From the NCBI RefSeq assembly GCF_014836715.1, contig NZ_JACSQI010000001.1, forward strand, positions 308,132-372,131: a stretch of DNA of 64,000 bases, given 5' to 3'. The position numbers and the translations under genes were made by a program. The notes beneath the pieces are model-generated. The model was not told the DNA's origin, searched no databases, and saw only the letters and a program-made list of their open reading frames with translations. This stretch comes from Escherichia whittamii (lineage in GTDB: Bacteria > Pseudomonadota > Gammaproteobacteria > Enterobacterales > Enterobacteriaceae). Shown one piece after another: positions 30,162 to 43,665 of this stretch (its first letter is position 1; each line of letters begins with the position of its first letter).

Positions 30162-31664
30162 ATGAGCGAATCACGTTTAATTGCCCGCACGCCGGACACA
30201 GAACTGTTTTTACTACCCGCTATGGCTAACCGTCACGGACTGATTACTGGCGCAACGGGGACAGGTAAAACTGTCACGCTGCAAAAACTGGCGGAATCTC
30301 TGTCAGAAATCGGCGTTCCGGTGTTTATGGCCGATGTAAAAGGTGATTTGACCGGGGTGGCGGCAGAAGGTACTACCTCGGAAAAACTGCTCGCTCGGTT
30401 GAAAAATATCGGCGTCAACGACTGGCAACCACATGCGAATCCAGTGGTGGTATGGGATATTTTTGGTGAGAAAGGTCATCCAGTGCGGGCAACGGTATCG
30501 GATCTCGGGCCGTTGTTGCTGGCGCGTTTGTTGAATCTCAACGATGTGCAATCTGGCGTGCTGAATATTATTTTCCGTATTGCTGACGATCAGGGATTGT
30601 TGCTTCTCGACTTTAAAGATTTGCGGGCGATTACCCAATACATCGGTGATAACGCCAAATCATTCCAGAATCAGTACGGTAATATCAGTGGCGCATCGGT
30701 TGGCGCCATTCAGCGCGGATTACTGACGCTGGAACAGCAAGGGGCGACGCATTTCTTTGGCGAGCCGATGCTGGATATCAAAGACTGGATGCGTACCGAT
30801 GCCAACGGTAAGGGTGTTATCAATATCCTTAGCGCCGAAAAACTCTACCAGATGCCAAAACTGTACGCCGCCAGCCTGTTGTGGATGCTTTCAGAGTTGT
30901 ATGAACAACTTCCGGAAGCGGGCGATTTGGAAAAACCGAAACTGGTGTTTTTCTTCGACGAAGCGCATCTGTTGTTTAATGATGCGCCGCAGGTGCTGCT
31001 GGATAAGATTGAACAGGTAATAAGGCTTATCCGTTCAAAAGGTGTAGGCGTCTGGTTTGTTTCGCAAAACCCTTCTGATATCCCGGACAACGTGCTTGGG
31101 CAGTTGGGAAATCGCGTTCAGCACGCTCTGCGCGCCTTTACACCGAAAGACCAGAAAGCGGTGAAGACGGCAGCGCAAACCATGCGCCCCAATCCTGCAT
31201 TTGATACGGAAAAGGCGATTCAGGAACTAGGAACCGGCGAAGCGTTGATCTCTTTTCTGGATGCGAAAGGAAGCCCTTCTGTGGTAGAGCGTGCGATGGT
31301 GATCGCGCCTTGTTCACGGATGGGGCCGGTAACAGAAGATGAGCGTAATGGCTTGATTAATCACTCCCCGGTGTATGGCAAGTATGAAGATGACGTGGAC
31401 CGGGAATCCGCCTATGAGATATTGCAAAAAGGCGTACAGGCAAGTACCGAGCAGCAAAATACTCCTCCGGCCAAAGGGAAAGAGACAGGTGAAGATGACG
31501 GTATTCTGGGTGGGTTGAAGGATATTTTGTTTGGCACTACCGGACCACGCGGCGGGAAGAAAGATGGTGTGGTGCAAACAATGGCGAAAAGCGCCGCCCG
31601 CCAGGTCACGAATCAGATTGTACGCGGTGTGCTGGGGAGTTTGCTGGGGGGAAGAAGAAGGTAA
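30162..31664 (+). CDS. yjgR: DUF853/HerA-like ATPase YjgR
   Basis: A 500-residue ATPase starting [14 protein letters not shown] at 30162, eleven bases after GGAGG; the longer frame to 30057 runs through ahr debris. Walker A is GATGTGKT (residues 30-37) and Walker [10 protein letters not shown] near residue 270, followed by the [32 protein letters not shown] block of the HerA/VirB4-like superfamily. The C-terminus is basic with a Gly/Arg tail (LLGGRRR). The cellular role is unknown. It is convergent with lptG across a shared terminator. Confidence 0.93.
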   Translation: MSESRLIARTPDTELFLLPAMANRHGLITGATGTGKTVTLQKLAESLSEIGVPVFMADVKGDLTGVAAEGTTSEKLLARLKNIGVNDWQPHANPVVVWDIFGEKGHPVRATVSDLGPLLLARLLNLNDVQSGVLNIIFRIADDQGLLLLDFKDLRAITQYIGDNAKSFQNQYGNISGASVGAIQRGLLTLEQQGATHFFGEPMLDIKDWMRTDANGKGVINILSAEKLYQMPKLYAASLLWMLSELYEQLPEAGDLEKPKLVFFFDEAHLLFNDAPQVLLDKIEQVIRLIRSKGVGVWFVSQNPSDIPDNVLGQLGNRVQHALRAFTPKDQKAVKTAAQTMRPNPAFDTEKAIQELGTGEALISFLDAKGSPSVVERAMVIAPCSRMGPVTEDERNGLINHSPVYGKYEDDVDRESAYEILQKGVQASTEQQNTPPAKGKETGEDDGILGGLKDILFGTTGPRGGKKDGVVQTMAKSAARQVTNQIVRGVLGSLLGGRRR

Positions 31665-31849
31665 GTCAGGTGCTGTCTGTGCCTCTCACCCTGGCCCTCT
31701 CCCCAAAGGGGCGAGGGGACAGTTTGGTGCGGTTTGTATTCTCTCACACCAGCTTGCCTTTGCCTGATGCACTACGCTTATCAGGCCTACGCCTCTGCAA
31801 TATATTGATTTTGTAGGTATGAACAAAGCGCACTTAGCTAACAATAATA

Positions 31850-31872
31850 AAGGGAGCTTTAGCTCCCTTTAT
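31850..31872. terminator. Bidirectional terminator between yjgR and lptG
   Basis: AAAGGGAGCTTTAGCTCCCTTT forms a hairpin with A and T runs on either side, suited to stop both convergent transcripts. The 31665-31849 stretch before it also holds a half REP unit (gcttatcaggcctac near 31780). Confidence 0.85.
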
Positions 31873-31884
31873 TCACTCATCAGA

Positions 31885-32967
31885 TTACGATTTTCTCATT
31901 AACAGCCACAGGCTGATTAAGAAGAAGCTGGCGCTTGGCAACAATGCGCCGATGATCGGCGGGATGCCGTAAACCAACGTCAGTGGGCCGAAGATCTGGT
32001 CCAGTACGTAGAAGACAAAACCGAAGCTGATACCGGTGACCACGCGCACGCCCATCGGCACGCTACGCAGTGGGCCGAAGATAAACGACAGCGCCATCAG
32101 CATCATTACCGCAACAGAAAGCGGCTGGAAGATTTTGCTCCACATGTTGAGCTGATATCGTCCGGCATCCTGACCGCTCGACTTCAGATACTTCACGTAG
32201 TTGTGCAAACCACTGATGGAAAGCGCATCCGGGTCCAACGCCACCACGCCCAGTTTGTCCGGCGTGAGGTTGGTTTTCCAGGTGCCGCTCACAGTCTGCG
32301 AACCGGTTATCTGTTTTGGATTGGTCAGGTCAGATTCATCAACCTGTGACAGACGCCAGACTTTATGTTCAGGGTCAAACTTCGCGGAAGCGGCATAGCG
32401 AACGGATTGCAGACGACGATTCTCGTTAAAGGCATAAATACTGATACCGCCTAATTCTTCGTCACCTTTTACTCGCTCAATATAGACAAAGTTGTCACCA
32501 TCTTTGGCCCATAAACCTTGCTGAGTAGAGAGCAACGAACCACCGTACATCGCTTGCGCGCGGTAGTTACGCGCCATCTGTTCGCCCTGCGGCGCGACCC
32601 ATTCGCCAATCGCCATCGTCAGTAAAACCAGCGGAATGGCGGTTTTCATTACCGACAGCGCCACCTGCATACGGGTAAAACCAGAAGCCTGCATTACCAC
32701 CAGTTCGCTGCGCTGTGCCAGCATCCCCAATCCGAGCAACGCGCCCAGCAGGGCCGCCATCGGGAAGAAGATTTGCACATCTTTCGGCACGCTCAACAGG
32801 GTATACATTCCCGCGCCTAACGCGTCGTAACTCCCCTGCCCGGCTTTTTTCAGCTGATCGACAAACTTGATAATGCCGGAGAGCGACACCAGCATGAACA
32901 GCGTCATCATGATGGTGGTGAAAATAGTTTTACCGATATAGCGGTCAAGTACGCCAAAAGGTTGCAT
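31885..32967 (-). CDS. lptG: LPS export ABC transporter permease LptG
   Basis: 360 residues from the ATG at 32967, which overlaps the lptF stop (TGATG). It has six membrane segments in two groups of three, separated by a periplasmic beta-jellyroll domain (about residues 135-265). With LptF and the LptB2 ATPase it extracts LPS from the inner membrane and passes it to LptC and the LptA bridge. Sequence and length match K-12 closely. Confidence 0.96.
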   Translation of the reverse strand: MQPFGVLDRYIGKTIFTTIMMTLFMLVSLSGIIKFVDQLKKAGQGSYDALGAGMYTLLSVPKDVQIFFPMAALLGALLGLGMLAQRSELVVMQASGFTRMQVALSVMKTAIPLVLLTMAIGEWVAPQGEQMARNYRAQAMYGGSLLSTQQGLWAKDGDNFVYIERVKGDEELGGISIYAFNENRRLQSVRYAASAKFDPEHKVWRLSQVDESDLTNPKQITGSQTVSGTWKTNLTPDKLGVVALDPDALSISGLHNYVKYLKSSGQDAGRYQLNMWSKIFQPLSVAVMMLMALSFIFGPLRSVPMGVRVVTGISFGFVFYVLDQIFGPLTLVYGIPPIIGALLPSASFFLISLWLLMRKS

Positions 32968-34067
32968 CACACCGCTCCTTTACGCGAAAAACTGGCGCGC
33001 AGGCGGCGAACCGGCACCGTATCCCAAAGGTTGAGAACAATCGCCAAAGCCAGATAAATCAGGTTAACGGTCCACATCCATAGCGTCGGGTCCAGCTTAC
33101 CTTTGCCGCCGTTCGATTTCAGGGAGGTCTGGATCAGGAAGAAAAGCAGATACAGCAGCATGGCTGGTAGCATCGACAGGACACGCCCCTGACGCGGGTT
33201 AACCACACTCAGAGGCACAACCATGAGCGCCATCATAAACACGGTGAATACCAGCGTGATACGCCAGTTTAGTTCCGCACGGGCGCGATCGGTATCGGTG
33301 TTCCATAACGTGCGCATGTCCATCTGGTCGGTATCATTCGGATCCAGCGCCACCGCCTGGTGACCAATGATCGCCTGATAATCCTGGAAGTCAGTAATGC
33401 GGAAATCACGTAACAATGCGGTGCCTTCGAAGCGCGCTCCCTGGTTGAGGCTAACGACCTGGGAGCCGTCACGCAGTTGCGTTAAATGTCCGGAATCGGC
33501 CACCACCACAGAAGGACGTGCGTTACCTTTTGGTCGAATTTGCGCGAGAAACACATCTTTGAAATCGCTGCCATCAACACTTTCGATGAACAGCACTGAG
33601 CTGCCATTGGTCGCTTGCTGGAATTGCCCTTGCGCCAGCGCAGCCATGCCAGGGTTCGCTTTCGCTTCTGCCAGCACTTCATCCTGATGGCGCGATGACC
33701 ACGGCCCCGCCCACATAACGTTAACCGCCGCGACAATCGCTGTGAACACCGCGAGAACCATTGCCGCTTTCACCAGAACCGCTTTGCTCAGGCCGCAGGC
33801 ATGCATGACCGTAATTTCACTTTCGGTATACAGTTTACCCAACGTCATCAGCAGCCCGAGGAACAGGCTTAATGGCAGGATAAGCTGCGCCATTTCCGGC
33901 ACGCCCAGACCCAACAGGGAGAGCACCAGATTCGCCGGAATGTCACCGTCAACCGCTGCGCCGAGGATCCTCACTAACTTTTGACAGAAGAAGATCAAAA
34001 GCAAGATGAAGAGTATCGCCAGCTGGCTTTTGAGCGTCTCCCGAACCAGATATCTTATGATTATCAC
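32967..34067 (-). CDS. lptF: LPS export ABC transporter permease LptF
   Basis: 366 residues starting MIIIRYLVRETLKSQL, with the same architecture as LptG: three membrane helices, a periplasmic jellyroll (about residues 130-260), three helices. It is the first gene of the essential lptFG operon. It is divergent from pepA; the 266-base gap between them (34068-34333) holds both promoters. Confidence 0.96.
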   Translation of the reverse strand: MIIIRYLVRETLKSQLAILFILLLIFFCQKLVRILGAAVDGDIPANLVLSLLGLGVPEMAQLILPLSLFLGLLMTLGKLYTESEITVMHACGLSKAVLVKAAMVLAVFTAIVAAVNVMWAGPWSSRHQDEVLAEAKANPGMAALAQGQFQQATNGSSVLFIESVDGSDFKDVFLAQIRPKGNARPSVVVADSGHLTQLRDGSQVVSLNQGARFEGTALLRDFRITDFQDYQAIIGHQAVALDPNDTDQMDMRTLWNTDTDRARAELNWRITLVFTVFMMALMVVPLSVVNPRQGRVLSMLPAMLLYLLFFLIQTSLKSNGGKGKLDPTLWMWTVNLIYLALAIVLNLWDTVPVRRLRASFSRKGAV

Positions 34068-34330
34068 TTTAAATACGCCCGTAAAAACTCGTCTTTTGCA
34101 GGATTTTAGCTTGTTTCATGGCTTAAACGTCATTTATTCTCTTGAGTCGTCGAAATCGTCGCTAAGATAATTATACTCAACGGATTCACCTCTCAGATTT
34201 TGTTCTGACGTGCCAATGCTGTAATAACGTTAAGATTAACACGAAGTCATCGCAACAGCGGACATGAGTTACGAAAGCTTGCAATTCTATCTGTAGCCAC
34301 CGCCGTTGTCTTTAAGATTCAGGAGCGTAG

Positions 34331-35845
<1,515 letters not shown>

Positions 35846-35847
35846 TT

Positions 35848-36060
<213 letters not shown>

Positions 36061-36104
36061 GTATACCTGATGCGTATTTAAATCCACCACAAGAAGCCCC
36101 ATAT

Positions 36105-36548
36105 ATGAAAAACGCAACGTTCTACCTTCTGGACAATGACACGACCATCGATGGCTTAAGCGCCGTTGAGCAACTGGTGTGTGAAATTGCCGCAGAACGT
36201 TGGCGCAGCGGTAAGCGCGTGCTCATCGCCTGTGAAGATGAAAAGCAGGCTTATCGACTGGATGAAGCCCTGTGGGCACGTCCGGCAGAAAGCTTTGTTC
36301 CGCACAATTTAGCGGGAGAAGGACCGCGCGGCGGTGCGCCGGTGGAGCTCGCCTGGCCGCAAAAACGGAGCAGCAGCCCGCGCGATATATTGATTAGTCT
36401 GCGAACAAGCTTTGCAGATTTTGCCACCGCTTTCACAGAAGTGGTAGACTTCGTCCCTTATGAAGATTCTCTGAAACAACTGGCGCGCGAACGCTATAAA
36501 GCCTACCGCGTGGCTGGTTTCAACCTGAATACGGCAACCTGGAAATAA
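36105..36548 (+). CDS. holC: DNA polymerase III chi subunit
   Basis: 147 residues beginning [14 protein letters not shown] at 36105; the frame upstream is BIME sequence. HolC (chi) links the clamp loader to SSB through HolD and helps the replisome at obstacles. Recognisable segments are [21 protein letters not shown] and [23 protein letters not shown]. Its TAA overlaps the valS ATG by one base, the conserved holC-valS coupling. Confidence 0.95.
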   Translation: MKNATFYLLDNDTTIDGLSAVEQLVCEIAAERWRSGKRVLIACEDEKQAYRLDEALWARPAESFVPHNLAGEGPRGGAPVELAWPQKRSSSPRDILISLRTSFADFATAFTEVVDFVPYEDSLKQLARERYKAYRVAGFNLNTATWK

Positions 36549-39403
36549 TGGAAAAGACATACAACCCACAAGATATCGAACAGCCGCTTTACGAGCACTG
36601 GGAAAAGCAGGGCTACTTTAAGCCTAATGGCGATGAAAGCCAGGAAAGTTTCTGCATCATGATCCCGCCGCCGAACGTCACCGGCAGTTTGCATATGGGT
36701 CACGCCTTCCAGCAAACCATCATGGATACCATGATCCGCTATCAGCGCATGCAGGGTAAAAACACCCTGTGGCAGGTCGGTACTGACCACGCCGGGATCG
36801 CTACCCAGATGGTCGTTGAGCGCAAGATTGCCGCAGAAGAAGGTAAAACCCGTCACGACTATGGCCGCGAAGCTTTCATCGACAAAATCTGGGAATGGAA
36901 AGCGGAATCCGGCGGCACCATTACCCGTCAGATGCGTCGTCTCGGCAACTCTGTAGACTGGGAGCGTGAACGCTTCACTATGGATGAAGGCCTGTCCAAT
37001 GCGGTGAAAGAAGTTTTCGTTCGTCTGTATAAAGAAGACCTGATTTACCGTGGCAAGCGCCTGGTAAACTGGGACCCGAAACTGCGTACCGCTATCTCTG
37101 ACCTGGAAGTGGAAAACCGCGAATCGAAAGGCTCGATGTGGCACATCCGCTATCCGCTGGCTGACGGCGCGAAAACCGCTGATGGTAAAGATTATCTGGT
37201 GGTTGCGACTACCCGTCCGGAAACCCTGCTGGGCGATACCGGCGTAGCTGTTAACCCGGAAGATCCGCGTTATAAAGATCTGATTGGCAAATATGTCATT
37301 CTGCCGCTGGTTAACCGTCGTATTCCGATCGTTGGCGACGAACACGCCGACATGGAAAAAGGCACCGGCTGCGTGAAGATCACTCCGGCGCACGACTTTA
37401 ACGACTATGAAGTGGGTAAACGTCACCAGCTTCCGATGATCAACATCCTGACTTTTGACGGTGATATCCGTGAAAGCGCTCAGGTGTTCGATACCAAAGG
37501 TAACGAATCTGACGTTTATTCCAGCGAAATCCCGGCAGAATTCCAGAAACTGGAGCGTTTTGCTGCACGTAAAGCGATCGTTGCGGCGGTTGACGCCCTC
37601 GGCCTGCTGGAAGAGATCAAACCGCACGACCTGACCGTTCCTTACGGCGACCGTGGCGGCGTGGTTATTGAACCAATGCTGACCGACCAGTGGTACGTAC
37701 GCGCCGATGTACTGGCGAAACCAGCAGTTGAAGCGGTTGAGAACGGCGACATTCAGTTCGTACCGAAGCAGTACGAAAACATGTACTTCTCCTGGATGCG
37801 CGATATTCAGGACTGGTGTATCTCTCGTCAGCTGTGGTGGGGTCACCGTATCCCGGCATGGTACGACGAAGCAGGTAACGTTTATGTTGGTCGCAACGAA
37901 GACGAAGTGCGTCAGGAAAATAACCTCGGTGCCGACGTTGCTCTGCGTCAGGACGAAGACGTTCTCGATACCTGGTTCTCCTCTGCGCTGTGGACCTTCT
38001 CTACGCTCGGCTGGCCGGAAAACACCGACGCCCTGCGTCAGTTCCACCCAACCAGCGTAATGGTGTCTGGCTTCGACATCATCTTCTTCTGGATTGCCCG
38101 CATGATCATGATGACCATGCACTTCATCAAAGATGAAAATGGCAAACCGCAGGTGCCGTTCCACACCGTTTACATGACCGGTCTGATTCGTGATGACGAA
38201 GGCCAGAAGATGTCCAAATCCAAGGGTAACGTAATTGACCCACTGGATATGGTTGACGGTATTTCGCTGCCAGAACTGCTGGAAAAACGTACCGGCAATA
38301 TGATGCAGCCGCAGCTGGCGGATAAAATCCGTAAGCGCACCGAGAAGCAGTTCCCGAACGGCATTGAGCCGCACGGTACTGATGCGCTGCGCTTCACCCT
38401 GGCGGCGCTGGCTTCTACCGGTCGTGACATCAACTGGGATATGAAGCGTCTGGAAGGTTATCGTAACTTCTGTAACAAGCTGTGGAACGCCAGCCGCTTT
38501 GTGCTGATGAACACAGAAGGTCAGGATTGTGGCTTCAACGGCGGCGAAATGACGCTGTCGCTGGCGGACCGCTGGATTCTGGCGGAGTTCAACCAGACCA
38601 TCAAAGCGTACCGCGAAGCGCTGGACAGCTTCCGCTTCGATATCGCTGCGGGCATTCTGTATGAATTCACCTGGAACCAGTTCTGTGACTGGTATCTGGA
38701 GCTTACCAAGCCGGTAATGAACGGTGGCAGCGAAGCCGAATTGCGTGGTACTCGCCATACGCTGGTAACCGTGCTGGAAGGCTTGCTGCGCCTGGCGCAT
38801 CCGATCATTCCGTTTATCACCGAAACCATCTGGCAGCGTGTGAAAGTACTTTGCGGCATCACTGCCGACACCATCATGCTGCAGCCGTTCCCGCAGTACG
38901 ATGCGTCTCAGGTGGATGAAGCGGCGCTGGCCGACACCGAGTGGCTGAAGCAGGCGATCGTTGCTGTACGTAATATCCGCGCGGAAATGAACATCGCGCC
39001 GGGTAAACCGCTGGAGCTGCTGCTGCGTGGTTGCAGTGCAGATGCAGAACGTCGCGTGAACGAAAACCGTGGCTTCCTGCAAACGCTGGCGCGTCTGGAA
39101 AGCATCACCGTGCTGCCTGCCGATGACAAAGGCCCGGTTTCCGTTACTAAGATCGTCGACGGCGCAGAGCTGCTGATCCCGATGGCTGGCCTCATCAACA
39201 AAGAAGATGAGCTGGCGCGTCTGGCGAAAGAAGTGGCGAAGATTGAAGGTGAAATCAGCCGTATCGAGAACAAACTGGCGAACGAAGGCTTTGTGGCCCG
39301 CGCACCGGAAGCGGTTATCGCGAAAGAGCGCGAGAAGCTGGAAGGTTATGCGGAAGCGAAAGCGAAGCTGATTGAACAGCAGGCAGTTATCGCCGCGCTG
39401 TAA
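36548..39403 (+). CDS. valS: Valyl-tRNA synthetase
   Basis: A 951-residue class Ia synthetase charging tRNA-Val. The HIGH-type motif appears in [12 protein letters not shown] (residues 42-53) and KMSKS at residues 554-558. The editing (CP1) domain with [17 protein letters not shown] lies between about residues 215 and 350, and the C-terminal coiled coil ([25 protein letters not shown]) binds tRNA. Strong codon bias fits high expression. It is followed by a hairpin terminator. Confidence 0.97.
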   Translation: MEKTYNPQDIEQPLYEHWEKQGYFKPNGDESQESFCIMIPPPNVTGSLHMGHAFQQTIMDTMIRYQRMQGKNTLWQVGTDHAGIATQMVVERKIAAEEGKTRHDYGREAFIDKIWEWKAESGGTITRQMRRLGNSVDWERERFTMDEGLSNAVKEVFVRLYKEDLIYRGKRLVNWDPKLRTAISDLEVENRESKGSMWHIRYPLADGAKTADGKDYLVVATTRPETLLGDTGVAVNPEDPRYKDLIGKYVILPLVNRRIPIVGDEHADMEKGTGCVKITPAHDFNDYEVGKRHQLPMINILTFDGDIRESAQVFDTKGNESDVYSSEIPAEFQKLERFAARKAIVAAVDALGLLEEIKPHDLTVPYGDRGGVVIEPMLTDQWYVRADVLAKPAVEAVENGDIQFVPKQYENMYFSWMRDIQDWCISRQLWWGHRIPAWYDEAGNVYVGRNEDEVRQENNLGADVALRQDEDVLDTWFSSALWTFSTLGWPENTDALRQFHPTSVMVSGFDIIFFWIARMIMMTMHFIKDENGKPQVPFHTVYMTGLIRDDEGQKMSKSKGNVIDPLDMVDGISLPELLEKRTGNMMQPQLADKIRKRTEKQFPNGIEPHGTDALRFTLAALASTGRDINWDMKRLEGYRNFCNKLWNASRFVLMNTEGQDCGFNGGEMTLSLADRWILAEFNQTIKAYREALDSFRFDIAAGILYEFTWNQFCDWYLELTKPVMNGGSEAELRGTRHTLVTVLEGLLRLAHPIIPFITETIWQRVKVLCGITADTIMLQPFPQYDASQVDEAALADTEWLKQAIVAVRNIRAEMNIAPGKPLELLLRGCSADAERRVNENRGFLQTLARLESITVLPADDKGPVSVTKIVDGAELLIPMAGLINKEDELARLAKEVAKIEGEISRIENKLANEGFVARAPEAVIAKEREKLEGYAEAKAKLIEQQAVIAAL

Positions 39404-39418
39404 TATTCACGATGTAAA

Positions 39419-39448
39419 CGAAGGCCGGAGCATGCTCCGGCCTTTTTA
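39419..39448 (+). terminator. Terminator of valS
   Basis: AAGGCCGGAGCATGCTCCGGCCTTTTTA forms a strong GC stem followed by T residues, 18 bases after the valS stop. It also serves the convergent yjgN. Confidence 0.92.
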
Positions 39449-39449
39449 C

Positions 39450-40637
39450 TTAGATAAACGGAACATACGGCACAATACCGCGAGAAATCCACATTAACGG
39501 ACCGCTATCCTGCGGTTTGTCATCATTCGCTAACTCCAGCGAATCAAGGTCACCCTGGACATGGGTATTGTTAGCAATCCAGCTAATCATCCACATTTTC
39601 AGCCAGGGATAAGCCAGACCACAGGTAATTGAGGAACCCATTAATACTGCAAACATGCGCAGAAGCATACCGAACGTGGTAACGGACGAATGAAAACGAA
39701 TTGTTCCATTTGCCAGCGTTAAATTATTCAGAAACAGATTGCGTAACGTGACATAGAGATAACTGGCAAACACAAGAATCGCAACAAAATAAAGGAAATA
39801 AGAAGCCGCAATCTGCGGGTAATATTGCAATACAAGCTCACTACCTGCCTTAGACTGCCCCAACATGGTCATCATCATTAACTGCTGGAATACTGGTGCA
39901 ATCATAATACCAATCACAATGATGAAAGGAGCCATGGTTAATATTGCGAGTGTACATCCTTTAATGCATTCTTTTACGTTTACCTGAATAGAAAACTTAT
40001 GAATGCCAAAAGTTGCATTGTTACCCAGCAATGGCATCCATTTACTATAGGTTATACCATTGACGACACCCAGCCCGATGGCAGAAAGCAAACTTAACGC
40101 GACTAAGTTAAAGAATAATCCTCCTATCGATGTCGTCACTTGCGCAATAAGATACAGTGCGAACCAAAAAGCTAACGCCAACAGTACAGGTAGACCTAAC
40201 ATGACCCACCATGCACGGAGCATCGAGCAGTTAAAGCCAAAGCGAATGCCATTCAGTGAGGTCATGTTCGCCTGATACTGTAGACTCTTCACTGCCATGC
40301 AAGGAATACCGCAGATCAAGAGAGCAAACAGGAGAAAGCCAAGAACAAAGTGTTGGCCTGAAAAACAAGAAATACTAAGAAGATAAACGACAAAAATAAG
40401 GAACATGCTAACGAAAATGGCACCACCTGTTCCCTTATAACTAAATGGTTGCCCCTTGAGTGTCACATGTTGATAAATATAACGACGGCATTTCACCAAT
40501 GCCCACGGCCCATATATTCCAAGAGTAATAATTGTCAGTAAAAAATTCACAAGACAAATAAGAAAATACTCACCGCCTTTGCCTGTAAAAACAAATGCGT
40601 GACGAGAATTATCTTTCCCGACGTTTACACCATTCAT
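39450..40637 (-). CDS. yjgN: DUF898 membrane protein YjgN
   Basis: 395 residues with many hydrophobic segments. It begins with the DUF898 opening: a short soluble head, HAFVFTGKGGEYFLICLVNFLLTIITLGIYGPWAL, KCRRYIYQH, and later TSLNGIRFGFNCS and GLAYPWLKMWMISWIANNTHV. Compared with my recall of K-12 YjgN the motif positions agree, but much of the intervening sequence differs, so this is a divergent allele or a recombined version. Function is unknown. It is convergent with valS and divergent from yjgM. Confidence 0.88.
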   Translation of the reverse strand: MNGVNVGKDNSRHAFVFTGKGGEYFLICLVNFLLTIITLGIYGPWALVKCRRYIYQHVTLKGQPFSYKGTGGAIFVSMFLIFVVYLLSISCFSGQHFVLGFLLFALLICGIPCMAVKSLQYQANMTSLNGIRFGFNCSMLRAWWVMLGLPVLLALAFWFALYLIAQVTTSIGGLFFNLVALSLLSAIGLGVVNGITYSKWMPLLGNNATFGIHKFSIQVNVKECIKGCTLAILTMAPFIIVIGIMIAPVFQQLMMMTMLGQSKAGSELVLQYYPQIAASYFLYFVAILVFASYLYVTLRNLFLNNLTLANGTIRFHSSVTTFGMLLRMFAVLMGSSITCGLAYPWLKMWMISWIANNTHVQGDLDSLELANDDKPQDSGPLMWISRGIVPYVPFI

Positions 40638-40829
40638 GAATCATATCCCTAAAATAAATTCCATTCATATAGATAATAATTCCAGTAAGTTGATACTGGT
40701 ACGCCTAGAATACGCTTTCTCAAAGAGATATATGCTTAATATTTTCTGATTTATCTTCTTCTTGCACCGCATTAGCGAGGGTGGTATTAAAGTGAGCTAT
40801 AAATCATACATTTGAAATTGAGCTATGCT

Positions 40830-41333
40830 ATGAATGTTGTCGCTTCTCCCGCGCTCCGTTTGCGCAAACTTACTGCCGCCGATAATCCCGCCATCGCCAG
40901 CGTCATCCGCCAGGTATCTGCAGAATACGGTCTTACCGCTGATAAAGGCTATACCGTCGCCGATCCGAATCTCGACGAACTGTATCAAGTGTACAGCCAG
41001 CCTGGTCATGCTTATTGGGTGGTTGAATACAATGGTGAAGTGGTCGGCGGCGGCGGGATTGCGCCATTAACAGGTAGTGAAGCGGACATTTGCGAACTGC
41101 AAAAGATGTACTTTCTCCCCGTCATTCGCGGTAAAGGGCTGGCAAAAAAACTGGCCTTAATGGCGATGGAGCAGGCGCGAGAAATGGGTTTCAAACGCTG
41201 CTATCTGGAAACGACCGCTTTTTTGAAAGAAGCGATTGGTTTGTATGAACATTTAGGTTTTCAACATATCGATTATGCACTTGGCTGTACGGGTCATGTC
41301 GATTGTGAAGTGCGGATGCTGCGCGAACTCTAA
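40830..41333 (+). CDS. yjgM: GNAT-family acetyltransferase YjgM
   Basis: 167 residues starting [14 protein letters not shown] at 40830; the six-codon extension to 40812 is unlikely. It has the GNAT fold with the acetyl-CoA loop motif [16 protein letters not shown] (about residues 95-110) and the C-terminal ALYEHLGF-like [16 protein letters not shown]. After the first 15 residues, which diverge, it is nearly identical to K-12 YjgM as I recall it. The substrate is not established. A hairpin at 41340-41363 follows. Confidence 0.92.
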   Translation: MNVVASPALRLRKLTAADNPAIASVIRQVSAEYGLTADKGYTVADPNLDELYQVYSQPGHAYWVVEYNGEVVGGGGIAPLTGSEADICELQKMYFLPVIRGKGLAKKLALMAMEQAREMGFKRCYLETTAFLKEAIGLYEHLGFQHIDYALGCTGHVDCEVRMLREL

Positions 41334-41337
41334 AAAA

Positions 41338-41372
41338 ATGCCCGCTAGTGTGTGCTATCGGGCCTTTTAATC
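41338..41372 (+). terminator. Terminator between yjgM and rraB
   Basis: GCCCGctag-tgtgtg-ctatCGGGC hairpin followed by CTTTT, between convergent yjgM and rraB. Confidence 0.85.
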
Positions 41373-41378
41373 AATTAA

Positions 41379-41795
41379 TTAGTGGCGAACGCCGTCATCG
41401 TCTTCGTCGACGTAATCTTCATCGTCGCCGTCTTCGCCATTAGGATCTTCAAAGTAAGTTCCCCAACCGTCGTATTCAACGTCGAATTTTTCTGCCAGGT
41501 TCATCAGTTGTTCAACCTGAGCGTCGATCAGATCGGCATTCAACGCGCATTCGCTGAGAATGTCACAGCAGATAACGATATCGCCATCTTCCACTTCCAG
41601 CTCTTCTGGATCGGTCACTTCGTAGCCGAGTTTAAATGCTTCAACCGCGGCTTTTTCCAGGGTTTCCAGATCGTCCGCGGACAGATGGTGTTCGATGGTG
41701 TACAGCGCGTCCGGATCGCTACCATCTTCCAGTAATTCTTCAATAATCAAACGGGTTTCTTCACGCTGTTCTTCGAGCTGTTCCGGGTTTGCCAT
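41379..41795 (-). CDS. rraB: Regulator of ribonuclease E activity B
   Basis: A 138-residue, very acidic protein that binds RNase E and alters degradosome composition and mRNA decay. The N-terminal region ([30 protein letters not shown]) and the run of Asp/Glu at the C-terminus ([16 protein letters not shown]) are characteristic. GAGGAAT precedes the ATG. It is divergent from argI. Confidence 0.95.
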   Translation of the reverse strand: MANPEQLEEQREETRLIIEELLEDGSDPDALYTIEHHLSADDLETLEKAAVEAFKLGYEVTDPEELEVEDGDIVICCDILSECALNADLIDAQVEQLMNLAEKFDVEYDGWGTYFEDPNGEDGDDEDYVDEDDDGVRH

Positions 41796-41891
41796 GTCTT
41801 ATTCCTCTTAATGTCCTGCTGATACTCTTATTGTCACACACCACTGACATTGCCTCCACCTTTGTGACAAAGTTTTATGCTTTAGGCTTGC

Positions 41892-41931
41892 AAATGAATA
41901 TTCATACATATAAATTGAATTTTAATTCATT
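41892..41931 (+). promoter_or_regulatory. Paired ARG boxes of argI
   Basis: Two imperfect 18-base palindromes, around AATGAATATTCATACAT (41893-41909) and TTGAATTTTAATTCAT (41915-41930), match the ArgR half-site pattern TGAAT/ATTCA. They sit in the argI promoter region, so ArgR with arginine should block transcription. Confidence 0.85.
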
Positions 41932-41956
41932 ATGGCGTAAGCCACAGGAGGGATCT

Positions 41957-42961
41957 ATGTCCGGGTTTTATCATAAGCATTTCCTGAAATTACTTGATTT
42001 CACGCCAGCTGAACTCAACACCTTGCTCCAGTTAGCCGCGAAACTAAAAGCAGATAAAAAAAACGGTAAAGAAGAAGCCAGACTCATCGGTAAAAACATC
42101 GCGCTCATCTTCGAAAAAGACTCGACTCGTACCCGATGCTCTTTCGAAGTTGCCGCATATGACCAGGGCGCTCGCGTCACTTATCTCGGCCCCAACGGCA
42201 GTCAGATTGGCCATAAAGAGTCAATTAAAGATACCGCCCGCGTGCTTGGCCGCATGTATGACGGTATTCAGTATCGCGGCTATGGTCAGGAGATTGTCGA
42301 AACACTGGCGGAATACGCTGAAGTCCCGGTATGGAACGGACTGACCAATGAGTTCCACCCCACGCAACTGCTGGCAGATCTGCTGACCATGCAAGAACAC
42401 TTGCCGGGTAAAGCGTTCAATGAGATGACGCTGGTCTACGCCGGAGATGCCCGCAATAACATGGGCAACTCGATGCTGGAAGCGGCCGCGCTGACCGGCC
42501 TGGATTTGCGTCTGGTGGCGCCAAAAGCGTGCTGGCCGGAAGCCTCACTGGTTGCCGAATGCCGCGCTCTGGCGCAGCAAAATGGCGGGAATATTACGCT
42601 GACAGAAGATATCGCAGCAGGCGTTAAAGGTGCTGACTTTATCTATACCGATGTGTGGGTGTCGATGGGGGAAGCGAAAGAGAAATGGGCAGAACGTATT
42701 GCATTGCTACGTGATTATCAGGTGAATAGCAAAATGATGCAGTTGACTGGTAATCCCGAAGTCAAATTCCTCCACTGCCTGCCCGCGTTTCATGACGACC
42801 AAACGACGTTAGGTAAAAAGATGGCCGAAGAATTTGGCCTGCACGGTGGGATGGAAGTGACGGATGAAGTCTTTGAATCTGCCGCCAGCATTGTTTTTGA
42901 TCAGGCGGAAAACCGTATGCATACTATCAAAGCGGTGATGGTCGCAACGCTCGCCCAATAA
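41957..42961 (+). CDS. argI: Ornithine carbamoyltransferase
   Basis: 334 residues starting [11 protein letters not shown] at 41957 behind AGGAGGG; the longer frame covers the operator region. It joins ornithine and carbamoyl phosphate to give citrulline. The carbamoyl-phosphate motif STRTR occupies residues 56-60, HPTQ follows near 133, and the ornithine-site HCLP has its Cys at residue 274. It is monocistronic, ArgR-controlled and convergent with tabA. Confidence 0.97.
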   Translation: MSGFYHKHFLKLLDFTPAELNTLLQLAAKLKADKKNGKEEARLIGKNIALIFEKDSTRTRCSFEVAAYDQGARVTYLGPNGSQIGHKESIKDTARVLGRMYDGIQYRGYGQEIVETLAEYAEVPVWNGLTNEFHPTQLLADLLTMQEHLPGKAFNEMTLVYAGDARNNMGNSMLEAAALTGLDLRLVAPKACWPEASLVAECRALAQQNGGNITLTEDIAAGVKGADFIYTDVWVSMGEAKEKWAERIALLRDYQVNSKMMQLTGNPEVKFLHCLPAFHDDQTTLGKKMAEEFGLHGGMEVTDEVFESAASIVFDQAENRMHTIKAVMVATLAQ

Positions 42962-42967
42962 CGCCAG

Positions 42968-42997
42968 TACCGGAGGCGCGTAACGGCGCCACCGGTA
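42968..42997. terminator. Hairpin between argI and tabA
   Basis: An almost perfect stem accgg(a)ggcgc / gcgcc(a)ccggt at 42969-42996 in the 44-base gap between convergent argI and tabA. It lacks a long T run, so it may act with Rho. Confidence 0.65.
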
Positions 42998-43005
42998 TAA
43001 CTCGC

Positions 43006-43470
<465 letters not shown>

Positions 43471-43665
43471 TCAATTAAAACAATGTTTCATTTCTCTCGT
43501 TATACGTAATTCCTTACTGCCATACCAGCATTTTTTGCCGTCCGATTGCGCCAGAGCATGTTCTTCTGTCCGCTTGCCATAAAAACAAATATTGTTAAAA
43601 ATTCAATTTTAAAGCATATAAATTCACTACAATCGTTTACCTGGGTAATTTTTTGCATTAATCGC

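Noticed and set aside
36503..39082. An 859-codon open frame on the minus strand opposite valS
   Set aside because: It mirrors the biased codons of valS, has no ribosome site or recognisable domains, and the protein is a His/Arg/Phe-rich shadow.
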